From positions 1 through 60,936 of the IMG/VR virus record IMGVR_UViG_3300028592_000010: a stretch of DNA of 60,936 bases, one strand, 5' to 3'. The notes beneath the pieces are model-generated. The model saw only the letters and a program-made list of their open reading frames with translations, was not told the DNA's origin and ran no database searches. The position numbers and the translations under genes were made by a program. Each line of letters opens with the position of its first letter. Positions within the stretch are counted from its first letter, which is position 1. This stretch comes from a virus. This document shows positions 54,355 through 60,936 of this stretch, in pieces.

Positions 54355-54690
54355 TTGCAGTCTGCGTGGACACCGCGTTTCAACGCGCTGGAGCATGGCC
54401 TGTTCCGCTGGGTGGTGGAGCGGGTTGCGATCGACGAGTATCAGTGGAACCGGGCCCGGGCCGAGTCCGGGCTGGTCGGTACATGCCGCCTCTGCGGCGG
54501 CCACCTGCGGCCCCTGCCCACCGAGCCTGAGGGAACCTCGGCCATCGCCTGGCTGGAGGCCCGGTGTGTCCTGTGCGGGCACGAGATTGCCTCCCCCGGG
54601 GGGCGGGTGCTGCGCCGCTCGTCTCGCCGCTCGGAGCAGCCTCCCGGCTGGTGGGAGTGGCGTGAGTCCCAACTGACTGACCGGGACTGA
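54355..54690 (+). CDS. zinc-ribbon protein, 111 aa
   Basis: TTG 54355 follows GAGGAGGGG. Two knuckles, CRLCGGHL and CVLCGHEI, about 30 residues apart make a zinc ribbon, and the C-terminus is basic (RRSSRRSEQPPGW). As the first gene of the replication operon it may regulate or assist initiation. Confidence 0.65.
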   Translation: MQSAWTPRFNALEHGLFRWVVERVAIDEYQWNRARAESGLVGTCRLCGGHLRPLPTEPEGTSAIAWLEARCVLCGHEIASPGGRVLRRSSRRSEQPPGWWEWRESQLTDRD

Positions 54691-54693
54691 TCA

Positions 54694-55602
54694 GTGCCGC
54701 GCTCCCGTGCCATGATCCTGACCACCATCTGGGCAGACGCCGACTTCGTGGCCCTGTCCCCGGACGCCAAGCTGGTCTACCTGCTGCTGCTCTCCCAGCC
54801 CGACCTGAGCCACCTCGGCGTGCTCTCCCTGGCCCAGCACCGGTGGGCGCGGGCGGCGGGTGGCACCCCCGAGTGGGTGGAGGACTGCCTCACCGACCTG
54901 GCCGCCGCGCGGTTCATCGTCCTGGACGTCGAGGCCCAGCAGGTGCTCATCCGCTCGTTTCTGCGCAACGACCAGGTGTGCCGCCAGCCCAACGTGCTCC
55001 GGGCGGCCTGCTCGGCCATCGCCATGGTCGCCTCCCGGCGCATCGCGACCGCCTTGCTGGACGAGGTGGCCCGGATCAGTGCCGAGGAACGCACCGAGAA
55101 GACGGGCCCAGTCCTCGACGAGATGAAGGCGCTGCTTGGAACCCTCGGCGAAGGGTTTCCGGAACCGTTCGGCGAAGGGTTCGCCAAACCCCACGCGAAG
55201 GGTTCGGAGAACCCTTCGGGGAACCCTCTAGGGGATAGGGGAAGGGGTAAGGGGGTTACTGGAGAGGTTGCGGTTCGCGCGCGCGCGCGAGGCAGCCGCA
55301 TCCCCGACCCGTTCCCGATCACCCCGGAGATGGTCGCCTGGGCCCGGGAGCGCGTGCCGCAGGTCGACGGCAAGCGCGAGACCGAGAAGTTCGTGAACTA
55401 CTGGACCGCCAAAACCGGCGCCCAGGCGACCAAGCTGGACTGGCCGGCCACGTGGCGCAACTGGATGCTGGGTGCCGCCGAGAGGTTGCGCAGCCCGGGC
55501 TCGGCCCCGTTGGCTTCGACGACGGACGCGCGGGTGGCGGCGGCCCTGGAGGTCGGGGAGCGCCTGCAACGGCAGATGGAGGGCGGCGGTGAACCTCGCT
55601 GA
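54694..55602 (+). CDS. replication initiator, lambda O-like
   Basis: The 302 residues start with a winged-helix type domain (TTIWADADFVALSPDAKLVYLLLLSQPDLS, SLAQHRWARAAGGT), the replisome-organiser pattern. The middle is low-complexity and is encoded by iterons and a G-rich run, so the origin probably lies inside the gene as in lambda O. The C-terminal part (FVNYWTAKTGAQATKLDWPATWRNWML) is a conserved phage initiator/DUF domain. A helicase-loader-like gene follows with an overlap. Confidence 0.75.
   Translation: MPRSRAMILTTIWADADFVALSPDAKLVYLLLLSQPDLSHLGVLSLAQHRWARAAGGTPEWVEDCLTDLAAARFIVLDVEAQQVLIRSFLRNDQVCRQPNVLRAACSAIAMVASRRIATALLDEVARISAEERTEKTGPVLDEMKALLGTLGEGFPEPFGEGFAKPHAKGSENPSGNPLGDRGRGKGVTGEVAVRARARGSRIPDPFPITPEMVAWARERVPQVDGKRETEKFVNYWTAKTGAQATKLDWPATWRNWMLGAAERLRSPGSAPLASTTDARVAAALEVGERLQRQMEGGGEPR
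55150..55218. repeat. iterons of the putative origin
   Basis: GCGAAGGGTT-type units occur with GAAGGG at 55150, 55174 and 55197. Each continues into a GGGTT-N5-AACC dyad; the last is a perfect palindrome (CGAAGGGTT-N5-AACCCTTCG, 55196-55218). Spacing of 24 and 23 bases is about two helical turns, fitting cooperative initiator binding. Confidence 0.65.
55231..55255 (+). other. G-quadruplex motif next to the iterons
   Basis: Four tracts of four or five G separated by two or three A/T bases lie within the initiator gene just after the iterons. This is an ideal intramolecular G4 sequence on the plus strand. Confidence 0.6.
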
Positions 55603-56041
55603 GGTGGCCCAGGTGCTCGCCAAGGCGGCGGCGTTCGACCGCCGCACGGTGGGCGAGGCCGACGTGATGGCCTGGTGGGAGGCCATCAACGACCTGGACG
55701 TGGCCGATGCCCTCGTGGCGGTCACCCGCTGGTACCGGGACCGACCCGACTGGCTGATGCCCTCGCACCTGCGGGAGGCGGTGCGGCTGGTCGAGGCCGA
55801 CCGGGCGAAGGCCGAGCGGCTGGCCCAGGCCGAGGCCATGGCGGAGTCGGCCATCCTGCCCGCCCAGCGCCCCGCTGGCGGCCCGTTCGCCGAACTCCCG
55901 CCGGATGTGCAGGCCGACCTCTCCGAGGCTTCTAGGGGGCTTCTCCGGGCGGTCCTCGACGAGCGGTTCTCCGAGCCGCCACGTCCGGCGCCCTCCGTCC
56001 TCGATGTGTATGCTCGGCCGAGACAGGAGGGGGAGCGATGA
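55589..56041 (+). CDS. helicase loader-like protein
   Basis: GTG 55589 overlaps the initiator end. AAAFDRRTVGEADVMAWWEAINDLDVADALVAVTRWYRDRPDWLMPSHLREAV is the pattern of phage G40P-loader/inhibitor type domains that recruit the host replicative helicase. The C-terminus is a loose helical region. Position directly after an O-like gene parallels lambda P. Confidence 0.7.
   Translation: MNLAEVAQVLAKAAAFDRRTVGEADVMAWWEAINDLDVADALVAVTRWYRDRPDWLMPSHLREAVRLVEADRAKAERLAQAEAMAESAILPAQRPAGGPFAELPPDVQADLSEASRGLLRAVLDERFSEPPRPAPSVLDVYARPRQEGER
56008..56013 (+). promoter_or_regulatory. -10 box TATGCT, early-type
   Basis: TG-TATGCTC-N4-GAGACA fits the recurring motif closely and lies just before ATG 56038 with AGGAGGGG. 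Confidence 0.5.
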
Positions 56042-56310
56042 GCAGGGCAACTGGACTCACGTACGAGCAGCGCACCGGCCGCATGGAGGCCGCGATCGTG
56101 GCCGGCAAGGGGTTCACACCGCGCCAGTGGCGCCGCCACGAGAAGAAGCTCGCCAAGATCATGCACATGGACCGCCCCGGGTGGCGACCGGCGCGACCCG
56201 AGGAGACCCCGGGGCAGATGGGGCCTGAACTGGTCGTGCCGGTGGAGGCCGACACCGTGTACCGGGTCGAGACCCGCTTCGGTGGCCGGCAGGGAGGGCG
56301 GAGCCGGTGA
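56038..56310 (+). CDS. hypothetical basic protein, 90 aa
   Basis: ATG 56038 overlaps the previous stop. The basic helical first half (RQWRRHEKKLAKIMHMDRPGW) and strand-like second half suggest a small nucleic-acid-associated protein. No family is recognised. Confidence 0.6.
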   Translation: MSRATGLTYEQRTGRMEAAIVAGKGFTPRQWRRHEKKLAKIMHMDRPGWRPARPEETPGQMGPELVVPVEADTVYRVETRFGGRQGGRSR

Positions 56311-57410
56311 GCACCGATGTGGTGCTGCGCCGCTCTGACGTGCCGGGCGACTTCCAGGCCCAGGTCGAGATGGCCAAGTACCTGGCCGGGTCCAGCCTGC
56401 TGCCGGCCCACCTGCGCGGCCAGCCGGCCAACGTGTTCGTGGTGCTCCAGGGGGCGCGCGCGCTCGACGTGAGCGCGTTCTGGGCCCTCCAGTCGATGCA
56501 CGTCATCGACGGCAAGCTGAGCATGGCGGCCGAACTGATGCGGGCCCTGGTGAACCGGGCCGGCCACCGTGTGCGGGTGGTCGAGCGGACCAGCCAGCGG
56601 GCTGTGGTGGAGATCCAGCGCTCCGACCGGGACGAGCCCTACCGGGCCGAGTTCACCTGGGAGGATGCCAAGGCGGCCAAGCTGACCGGCAAGACCAACT
56701 GGCAGGGCTACCCCAAGTCGATGATGGTGGCCCGGGCGACCGCTATCGCGGTTCGGGACGAGTGCCCGGATGTGCTGTTCGGAATGGTCTACACCCCGGA
56801 CGAGTTGGGCGCGATCACCAACGAGGACGGAGAGCCCCTCACCGACGCCGAGGGCAAGCCGATGGTGGACGCCGTGGAGGTCGTGCCGTTCAACGACGAC
56901 GAGGCCCTGGAGGTCGCCGCCGCACTGGCCAACGCCGACCTGGCCGAGGTGGTCGCCACCTGGCAGCGCACCCTCGACCGAGGCTCGGCGCTGGTGCGCG
57001 TGCCCGAAAGCGATCAGTCACTGGCCGACTACTTGTACGCCCGCCTGGCCATCGAGGCCCAGGTGGCCGGCACCAAGGCCGAGGCGCGCGTGTTGTGGGA
57101 CGTGGCCAACCTGTGCAAGGTCGACAACACCGTCACCGTCACCATCGGAGGCGAGGAGTGGGCGTTACGCGCCTACCTGGTGCAGGCCGGCAAGGCCCTG
57201 CCCGAGGTGGCCGAGCCGGAACCGGAGCAGCCGCCCGAGACCGATCACGCGCGCAAGCTCCGGGAGGACGCCGAGGCGTCGTGGGCGACCCAGGAGGCGG
57301 CCAACCGGGAGAAGGCGTTCGACGATCTGGCCGCCCACCGCAAGGAGGCGGCCGAACGGCTCGGGCGCAACCTGCCCGAGCCCGTTGTGGAGGGGGAAGT
57401 CGTTGAGTGA
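56307..57410 (+). CDS. RecT-like single-strand annealing protein
   Basis: GTG 56307 overlaps the previous gene. Residues 10-170 carry the RecT/Bet-type pattern: FQAQVEMAKYLAGSSLLPAHLRG, ANVFVVLQGARALDVSAFWALQSMHVIDGKLS, then TNWQGYPKSMMVARATAIAVRDECPDVLFGM. The C-terminus is acidic and coiled. It pairs complementary single strands in recombination and possibly in concatemer formation. No RecE-type exonuclease is visible nearby. Confidence 0.85.
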   Translation: MSTDVVLRRSDVPGDFQAQVEMAKYLAGSSLLPAHLRGQPANVFVVLQGARALDVSAFWALQSMHVIDGKLSMAAELMRALVNRAGHRVRVVERTSQRAVVEIQRSDRDEPYRAEFTWEDAKAAKLTGKTNWQGYPKSMMVARATAIAVRDECPDVLFGMVYTPDELGAITNEDGEPLTDAEGKPMVDAVEVVPFNDDEALEVAAALANADLAEVVATWQRTLDRGSALVRVPESDQSLADYLYARLAIEAQVAGTKAEARVLWDVANLCKVDNTVTVTIGGEEWALRAYLVQAGKALPEVAEPEPEQPPETDHARKLREDAEASWATQEAANREKAFDDLAAHRKEAAERLGRNLPEPVVEGEVVE

Positions 57411-57966
57411 GCCGAGCCTGCGCACCCTCACTGAAGAGGCTGCCATCTGGTCCGCCGTGAAGGACGCGGTGCTGAAGCGCTACGCACACGCGCGCAGGGC
57501 CGTCGAGGAGGCGATGCGCGACGTGGGGGCCGAGAAGATGCGCGCCCGGGACGCGGGCGGGGAGGAGATCGGCACGCTCACGATCGGCGAAGGCCGCTAC
57601 GTGGCCGAGATCGAGGACCTCGATGCCCTGGTGAAGTGGGTGGTCCGCAACCGACCGGACGAGGTGCACCAGGTGGTTACGGACACCATCCGCCCGGCCT
57701 ACCTGGCCTGGATCATCACGCAGGCCGAGTCGAACGCGGCCGACCCAGAGGGCCCTGGCCCGGTGGCGGTCGACCGGGAGACGGGTGCGGTCATCCCGGG
57801 CGTGAAGGCCACGTGGCGAGACGGCAGTCTGCGGGTGCTCGCGACCGGGGGCGCCAAGCAACGGGTGGCGGCCATCGTCGAGCGCACCCGTCTCGCCATC
57901 AGCCCCGCCCCGGAGGACGCTGGTGTATGGTCGGACGAGACAACCGACCCCGAGGAGGGACCGTGA
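57403..57966 (+). CDS. hypothetical protein, recombination operon
   Basis: TTG 57403 follows GAGGGGGAAG and overlaps the RecT-like gene. The 187 residues begin SLRTLTEEAAIWSAVKDAV with a long helix. They continue with GTLTIGEGRYVAEIEDLDALVKWVV and VIPGVKATWRDGSLRVLATG, a pattern commonly found after RecT-like genes in actinophages. The role is unknown. Confidence 0.65.
   Translation: MSEPSLRTLTEEAAIWSAVKDAVLKRYAHARRAVEEAMRDVGAEKMRARDAGGEEIGTLTIGEGRYVAEIEDLDALVKWVVRNRPDEVHQVVTDTIRPAYLAWIITQAESNAADPEGPGPVAVDRETGAVIPGVKATWRDGSLRVLATGGAKQRVAAIVERTRLAISPAPEDAGVWSDETTDPEEGP
57927..57932 (+). promoter_or_regulatory. -10 box TATGGT inside 57403-57966
   Basis: TG-TATGGTC-N4-GAGACA at 57925-57942 is the best match to the recurring motif. 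It precedes GTG 57963. Confidence 0.55.
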
Positions 57967-58358
57967 CCAGTACCGACCTGGCCCAGAACGGCAACGTGCG
58001 CCTCATGCCCCAGCACCCGCTCGGCCGTGGCGTGGGCGTGTCCTACGAGGAGGCCGCCGACTTCGGCGCGCTCGCCGCTGCCGCAGGCCTGGAGCGGGCC
58101 GAGATCACCGGCATCTCGCACGCCATCCAGGAGGCCGCGTTCGAGGTGTGCCAGCGGGTCACGCCCGAGATCCTCAAGCGGGTCAACGCGGCGGCGGCCC
58201 GTCGCCTGGACCGGCTGGCCCAGGCCGTTCGGGTCCTGGCCTCGCCGCAGACCGGCGCGGTGAGCACGCTGTTCAGCGGCTACGCGCGCGACGCGCTGGT
58301 GTCGCGCCAGGAGGTTCTGCTGCTCATCGAGCAGGCCAAGGCGGCCAGTTCGGTCTGA
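57963..58358 (+). CDS. hypothetical helical protein, 131 aa
   Basis: GTG 57963 follows GAGGAGGGACC. It is mostly helical and alanine-rich (ITGISHAIQEAAFEVCQRV, AAARRLDRLAQAVRVLA), probably an oligomer. It overlaps the HNH gene. The function is unknown. Confidence 0.6.
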   Translation: MTSTDLAQNGNVRLMPQHPLGRGVGVSYEEAADFGALAAAAGLERAEITGISHAIQEAAFEVCQRVTPEILKRVNAAAARRLDRLAQAVRVLASPQTGAVSTLFSGYARDALVSRQEVLLLIEQAKAASSV

Positions 58359-58747
58359 TGGAGTGGTACGCGGCCAAGGCCCTGGCCCTCGTGCGGGCAC
58401 ACCAACTGTGCGAGGGCTGCGGGACCGCGTTCGCTGACGACGTGCACCACAGGCAGCCCCGTGGAATGGGTGGAGTCCACGGGGCTGCCGCACGTGAGGC
58501 CCACCGGGGTTACAACCTGCTGGCCCTGTGCCGCCGCTGCCACGACCTCACCGAGGCGGAGCCCGCGCTATGTCGAGCCCAGGGCTGGCTCGTGCCCCAC
58601 CCCATCCAGGTGGCGCTCATCCCGGCGCTCATCGTGCCCATCTACGGGCGGGCCTGGTACTACCTCGATGCCGAGTTCGGCTACCGCCCCTGCAACCAGC
58701 ACCGGGCGAACGGGATCCTGCGCGGCTACGGCCTGGTAGCGCCCTGA
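58358..58747 (+). CDS. HNH endonuclease
   Basis: ATG 58358 overlaps the previous stop. The 129 residues show a zinc-supported HNH fold: CEGC (C18, C21), VHHRQPRGMGG with H30/H31, N53 in YNLLALC, and CRRCHDL (C58, C61, H62). Phage HNH proteins nick or cut DNA and sometimes assist packaging. It is far from the terminase here and lies in the recombination operon. Confidence 0.85.
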   Translation: MEWYAAKALALVRAHQLCEGCGTAFADDVHHRQPRGMGGVHGAAAREAHRGYNLLALCRRCHDLTEAEPALCRAQGWLVPHPIQVALIPALIVPIYGRAWYYLDAEFGYRPCNQHRANGILRGYGLVAP

Positions 58748-58861
58748 TTCCCTTGCGGCAGTGGGGAACCCAACCGGCGGTTCTGTATGTCGAGGGTTGA
58801 CAACGGCATGGTGAACCTCAATCCTTTGTCTGGACACGACAGACAGGAGAGGGGGGCAACC

Positions 58862-59134
58862 GTGCTGGCAGAGTCGGCTGGCATCGCGGCGGCCATGGGG
58901 GAGCACTGGGCCGAGGTGGGCGTTACGGGATCCGCCGTCTGGCTCGCATACGTAACGCAGTTCCCGTACCACGTTCGGCGGCGCCACGTCGCCAAGGTCA
59001 GGCGGGTCTGGGTGGTCATCGTCGACCGCACCGGGCACCGCGTCCGGTGGCTCTGCTGGCAGGTCACCTACTTCATGCCCGGGCGCGAGCGGCGCCCGTG
59101 GTTCTACCGCGACGACGACTCCGAGGAGGAGTGA
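58862..59134 (+). CDS. hypothetical protein, 90 aa
   Basis: GTG 58862 follows GGAGAGGGGGG. An earlier ATG 58787 in frame would lie on top of a promoter-like TGTATGTCGAGGGTTGACA and is unlikely. Strand-rich and basic (VAKVRRVWVVIVDRTGHRVRW), it resembles a small beta-barrel protein. The function is unknown. Confidence 0.6.
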   Translation: MLAESAGIAAAMGEHWAEVGVTGSAVWLAYVTQFPYHVRRRHVAKVRRVWVVIVDRTGHRVRWLCWQVTYFMPGRERRPWFYRDDDSEEE

Positions 59135-59136
59135 GC

Positions 59137-59484
59137 ATGTGCATCATGGAGGTTCGGCCCGAGCAGCACCACGCGACCATCGCGCAGGCCATGGCCCACA
59201 ACACGTCCACCATCGACCGCGACCTGGAGATGTTCGTGGAGGTGCTGCGGGCGCGCTCGCACCACGACCCCGAGGTCATCGCCGCCCTGGACAGCGTCCT
59301 GTCGGCCCAGAGCCAGGTGCATAGGGCCTACGCCCAGTTGCTCACCGTCTTCGGCGAGATGGTCGCGGCGGGCGTCGCCACCACCGAGGGCCACGTTCAC
59401 GAGCACGACCACGGCAACGAGCGCTCGTTTGTCGAGGCGGTCCAGGCCGCGACCCGCCGGGCCCGGCGGTTCGAGACCCGCTGA
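59137..59484 (+). CDS. hypothetical helical protein with His-rich segment
   Basis: ATG 59137 follows GAGGAGGAG. The 115 residues are helical with a HVHEHDHGNE stretch near the C-terminus that could bind metal. No family is recognised. Confidence 0.6.
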   Translation: MCIMEVRPEQHHATIAQAMAHNTSTIDRDLEMFVEVLRARSHHDPEVIAALDSVLSAQSQVHRAYAQLLTVFGEMVAAGVATTEGHVHEHDHGNERSFVEAVQAATRRARRFETR

Positions 59485-59614
59485 CCCACGAGCCAGTAGC
59501 TGCGCCCGTGCGGCTGGTCGACAAGCTGCGCTATCGGTGGGCCACACCGTGGTGCGGGTTCCTGTTGATCGACTGAAGCGGAAGGGAATTGATCCCCCGG
59601 ACGCACGCGGGACA

Positions 59615-59646
59615 GCCTGACCGGACGGGTACCCGTCCGGTCAGGC
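59615..59646. terminator. 32-base perfect palindrome, terminator or operator
   Basis: Bases 59615-59630 are the exact reverse complement of 59631-59646, centred on GGTACC. It lies between 59137-59484 and the next promoter. The rest of 59485-59776 holds the promoter and no convincing gene. Confidence 0.65.
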
Positions 59647-59693
59647 CTCGGGGGCCCCCTAGTCGTACGGCCAAGATTTCTGTATGGCGCGGG

Positions 59694-59723
59694 TTGACAG
59701 GGCCCGGATCCTCCCCGTATGGT
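59694..59723 (+). promoter_or_regulatory. promoter TTGACA-N18-TATGGT
   Basis: A consensus -35 (59694-59699) and TATGGT (59718-59723) lie upstream of ATG 59777. It is the only TATGGT-type box with a full -35. Confidence 0.75.
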
Positions 59724-59776
59724 TTAGGCATACACAACGGGCCGCCGGGGCCCGGGAAGACCGAAGGGAAGAGATC

Positions 59777-60799
59777 ATGGCTCACAACCTGGAGATCCGC
59801 GCAGACGGCACCGCCTCGTTCGTTGGCGCTCGCGAGTCCGCATGGCACCGCCTGGGCAAGATCTACGAGGACCGCGATGGCCTGACCATCGCCGAGGTCC
59901 TGAAGGACCTGGACTGCGGCACGATCATGACCGGCCCGGTTCACGGCACCCTCATCACCGAAGATGGCGTGGCCCAGGTTCCCGACTCCACCCGCAAGAT
60001 GACGATGCGTGTGCGCACCGGCGGCGAGATCACTCCGCTCGGCGTGGTCAAGCAGCGCTACCAGGTCGTGCAGGAGTCCGAAGCGTTCGGCTTCATCGAC
60101 GCGGTCGTGGACGCGGGCGAGGGCATCGTCTCCTCGGCCGGCCTGCTCGACGGCGGGCGCCGCGCGTTCTGCTGCCTCAAGCTCCCCAGCAACATCCTCA
60201 TCGGCGGCGTGGACGCGGTCGACATGTACGTCTTCATCGCCACCAGCCACGACGGCACCCTGGCCACGACCGCCGCCGCGACCCCCATCCGGGTGGTCTG
60301 CCAGAACACCCTCACCTACGGCCTCCAGCAGGCCACCCACGTCTGGAAGGTTCGGCACAGCACCAACGCTCTGGGCCGCATCTCCGAGGCGCGGCGCGCG
60401 CTGGACCTGACCTTCAAGTACGAGGAGGCCTGGAAGGTCGAGGCCGAGAAGCTCATCGCCATCAAGATCACCAAGCGGCACTTCGAGCGGATGGCCGGCA
60501 AGCTGTTCCCGGCCCCCAAGGCCGACGCTGCCAAGCTGAGCAAGCTGGCGCACGAGAAGACCATGGACACCCTGATGGGCCTGTGGACCGCCGACACTCA
60601 GGTGGACATCAAGAACACGGCGTGGGGCGCGTTCAACGCTTTCGTCGAGTTCGAGGACTGGTTCACCGGCACCCGGGGCCAGGACGACGCCCTGGCGCAG
60701 CAGTTCTACACCTCGCTGACCTCGGGCCACGGCACGGTCCGCACCAAGGCCGACTTCAAGGACAAGGCCCTGGCCGTGGTCAACGCGGCCACCAAGTAA
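59777..60799 (+). CDS. DUF932-family phage/plasmid-like protein
   Basis: ATG 59777 follows GAAGGGAAGAG. The 340 residues match the DUF932/TIGR03299 type: SFVGARESAWHRLGKIYEDRDGLT, GVVKQRYQVVQESEAFGFID and PIRVVCQNTLTYGLQQA, then a helical C-terminus. These proteins are widespread in phages and plasmids; the function is unknown. It has the strongest plus-strand promoter in the window and its own terminator, so it is probably highly expressed early. Confidence 0.85.
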   Translation: MAHNLEIRADGTASFVGARESAWHRLGKIYEDRDGLTIAEVLKDLDCGTIMTGPVHGTLITEDGVAQVPDSTRKMTMRVRTGGEITPLGVVKQRYQVVQESEAFGFIDAVVDAGEGIVSSAGLLDGGRRAFCCLKLPSNILIGGVDAVDMYVFIATSHDGTLATTAAATPIRVVCQNTLTYGLQQATHVWKVRHSTNALGRISEARRALDLTFKYEEAWKVEAEKLIAIKITKRHFERMAGKLFPAPKADAAKLSKLAHEKTMDTLMGLWTADTQVDIKNTAWGAFNAFVEFEDWFTGTRGQDDALAQQFYTSLTSGHGTVRTKADFKDKALAVVNAATK

Positions 60800-60803
60800 G
60801 GAC

Positions 60804-60936
60804 CCCCGAGGGGGCCCCGGCTGGGGCCCCCTCACTGCATGTGAGGAGGAGTGTGTTGGAACCGGTTCTGGAGCCGTTCATCGGCGACATCCGGGTGCAG
60901 GCCTACACGTTCCCGTCGCTGGCGGGGCGGCTGCCG
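60804..60936. repeat. right copy of the terminal direct repeat
   Basis: Identical to the left end apart from one extra G in the hairpin G run. It re-enters the first gene, so the true circular genome is about 60.8 kb. Confidence 0.95.
60808..60833 (+). terminator. terminator hairpin after the DUF932 gene
   Basis: A perfect 11-bp stem (60808-60818 with 60823-60833) has a GGCT loop, nine bases after the stop. The left copy has one G fewer in the stem. Confidence 0.8.

Noticed and set aside
59500-59605. A tRNA-like GGGAATTGATCCC hairpin and a 22-codon peptide
   Set aside because: No D arm or anticodon loop with U33 could be built, and the peptide has no ribosome site or conserved feature I can support.
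1-60936. Integrase, CRISPR array, transposase or DNA polymerase
   Set aside because: I looked for tyrosine/serine recombinase, DDE, polymerase and primase motifs and for regularly spaced repeats. None was found.

Overview
The window is the essentially complete genome of a tailed siphovirus of a high-GC actinomycete. Its ends overlap: the first 132 bases recur at 60804-60936, so the molecule is circular or terminally redundant and bases 1 and 60936 sit inside one locus. Genes are small, packed head to tail with ATGA, GTGA or TGATG stop-start overlaps, and strongly G/C at third positions. A long tape measure gene, head-tail connectors and several minor tail proteins indicate a long non-contractile tail. 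A DUF397 gene, typical of Streptomyces and its relatives, points to an actinomycete host. I see no integrase, DNA polymerase, primase or helicase, so replication probably relies on the host replisome.

Layout. (1) 52-16827, plus strand: early/accessory genes. They include two ParB-like proteins, a VWA protein, a DNA-base hypermodification set (amino acid:DNA transferase-like protein 4463-5410, FAD enzyme 5397-6314, P-loop DNA kinase 6266-6838, and a separate TET/JBP dioxygenase 9389-10270), many small unknowns, a ribbon-helix-helix regulator, a candidate small terminase, and the amidase endolysin (15946-16827). (2) 16904-17624: a virion-type protein and a DUF397 protein. (3) 17690-23997: a minus-strand block with tRNA genes and tRNA-like elements, including an apparent amber-suppressor tRNA (anticodon CUA), followed by small membrane, zinc-binding and regulatory genes. 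It ends at a consensus minus-strand promoter with operators. (4) 23997-36588: packaging and head genes: large terminase, portal fused to an ADP-ribosyltransferase-like domain, a protein with two GNAT-like modules, a zinc metallopeptidase, a MuF-like protein and the maturation protease. Five copies of a short Cys/His motif (CRxPLHPGPC) recur here. (5) 36678-38517: regulatory interlude with a minus-strand HicA-like operon. (6) 38799-53241: major capsid, connectors, major tail, tail chaperones, tape measure, minor tail and small membrane proteins. (7) 53294-54690: regulator, secreted ricin-type lectin, zinc-ribbon protein. (8) 54694-58747: replication and recombination: lambda O-like initiator carrying iterons and a G-quadruplex motif, helicase-loader-like protein, RecT-like annealase, HNH nuclease. 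(9) 58862-60799: small genes and a DUF932-type protein.

How the parts may work together. The dioxygenase, kinase, amino acid transferase and FAD enzyme fit a route that makes a 5-hydroxymethyl pyrimidine in DNA, phosphorylates it, attaches an amino acid and trims it, protecting the genome from host nucleases. Head-associated proteins with ART, GNAT-like and peptidase domains may be packaged and act on the host at entry. Two promoter families (TATGGTC and TACGCTGC type) and several leaderless starts suggest early/late control. The amber-decoding tRNA could affect the TAG-ended genes, notably two in-frame TAG-ended genes just before the endolysin. Several apparent frameshifts lie at short G, C or T runs and may be sequence errors rather than biology.
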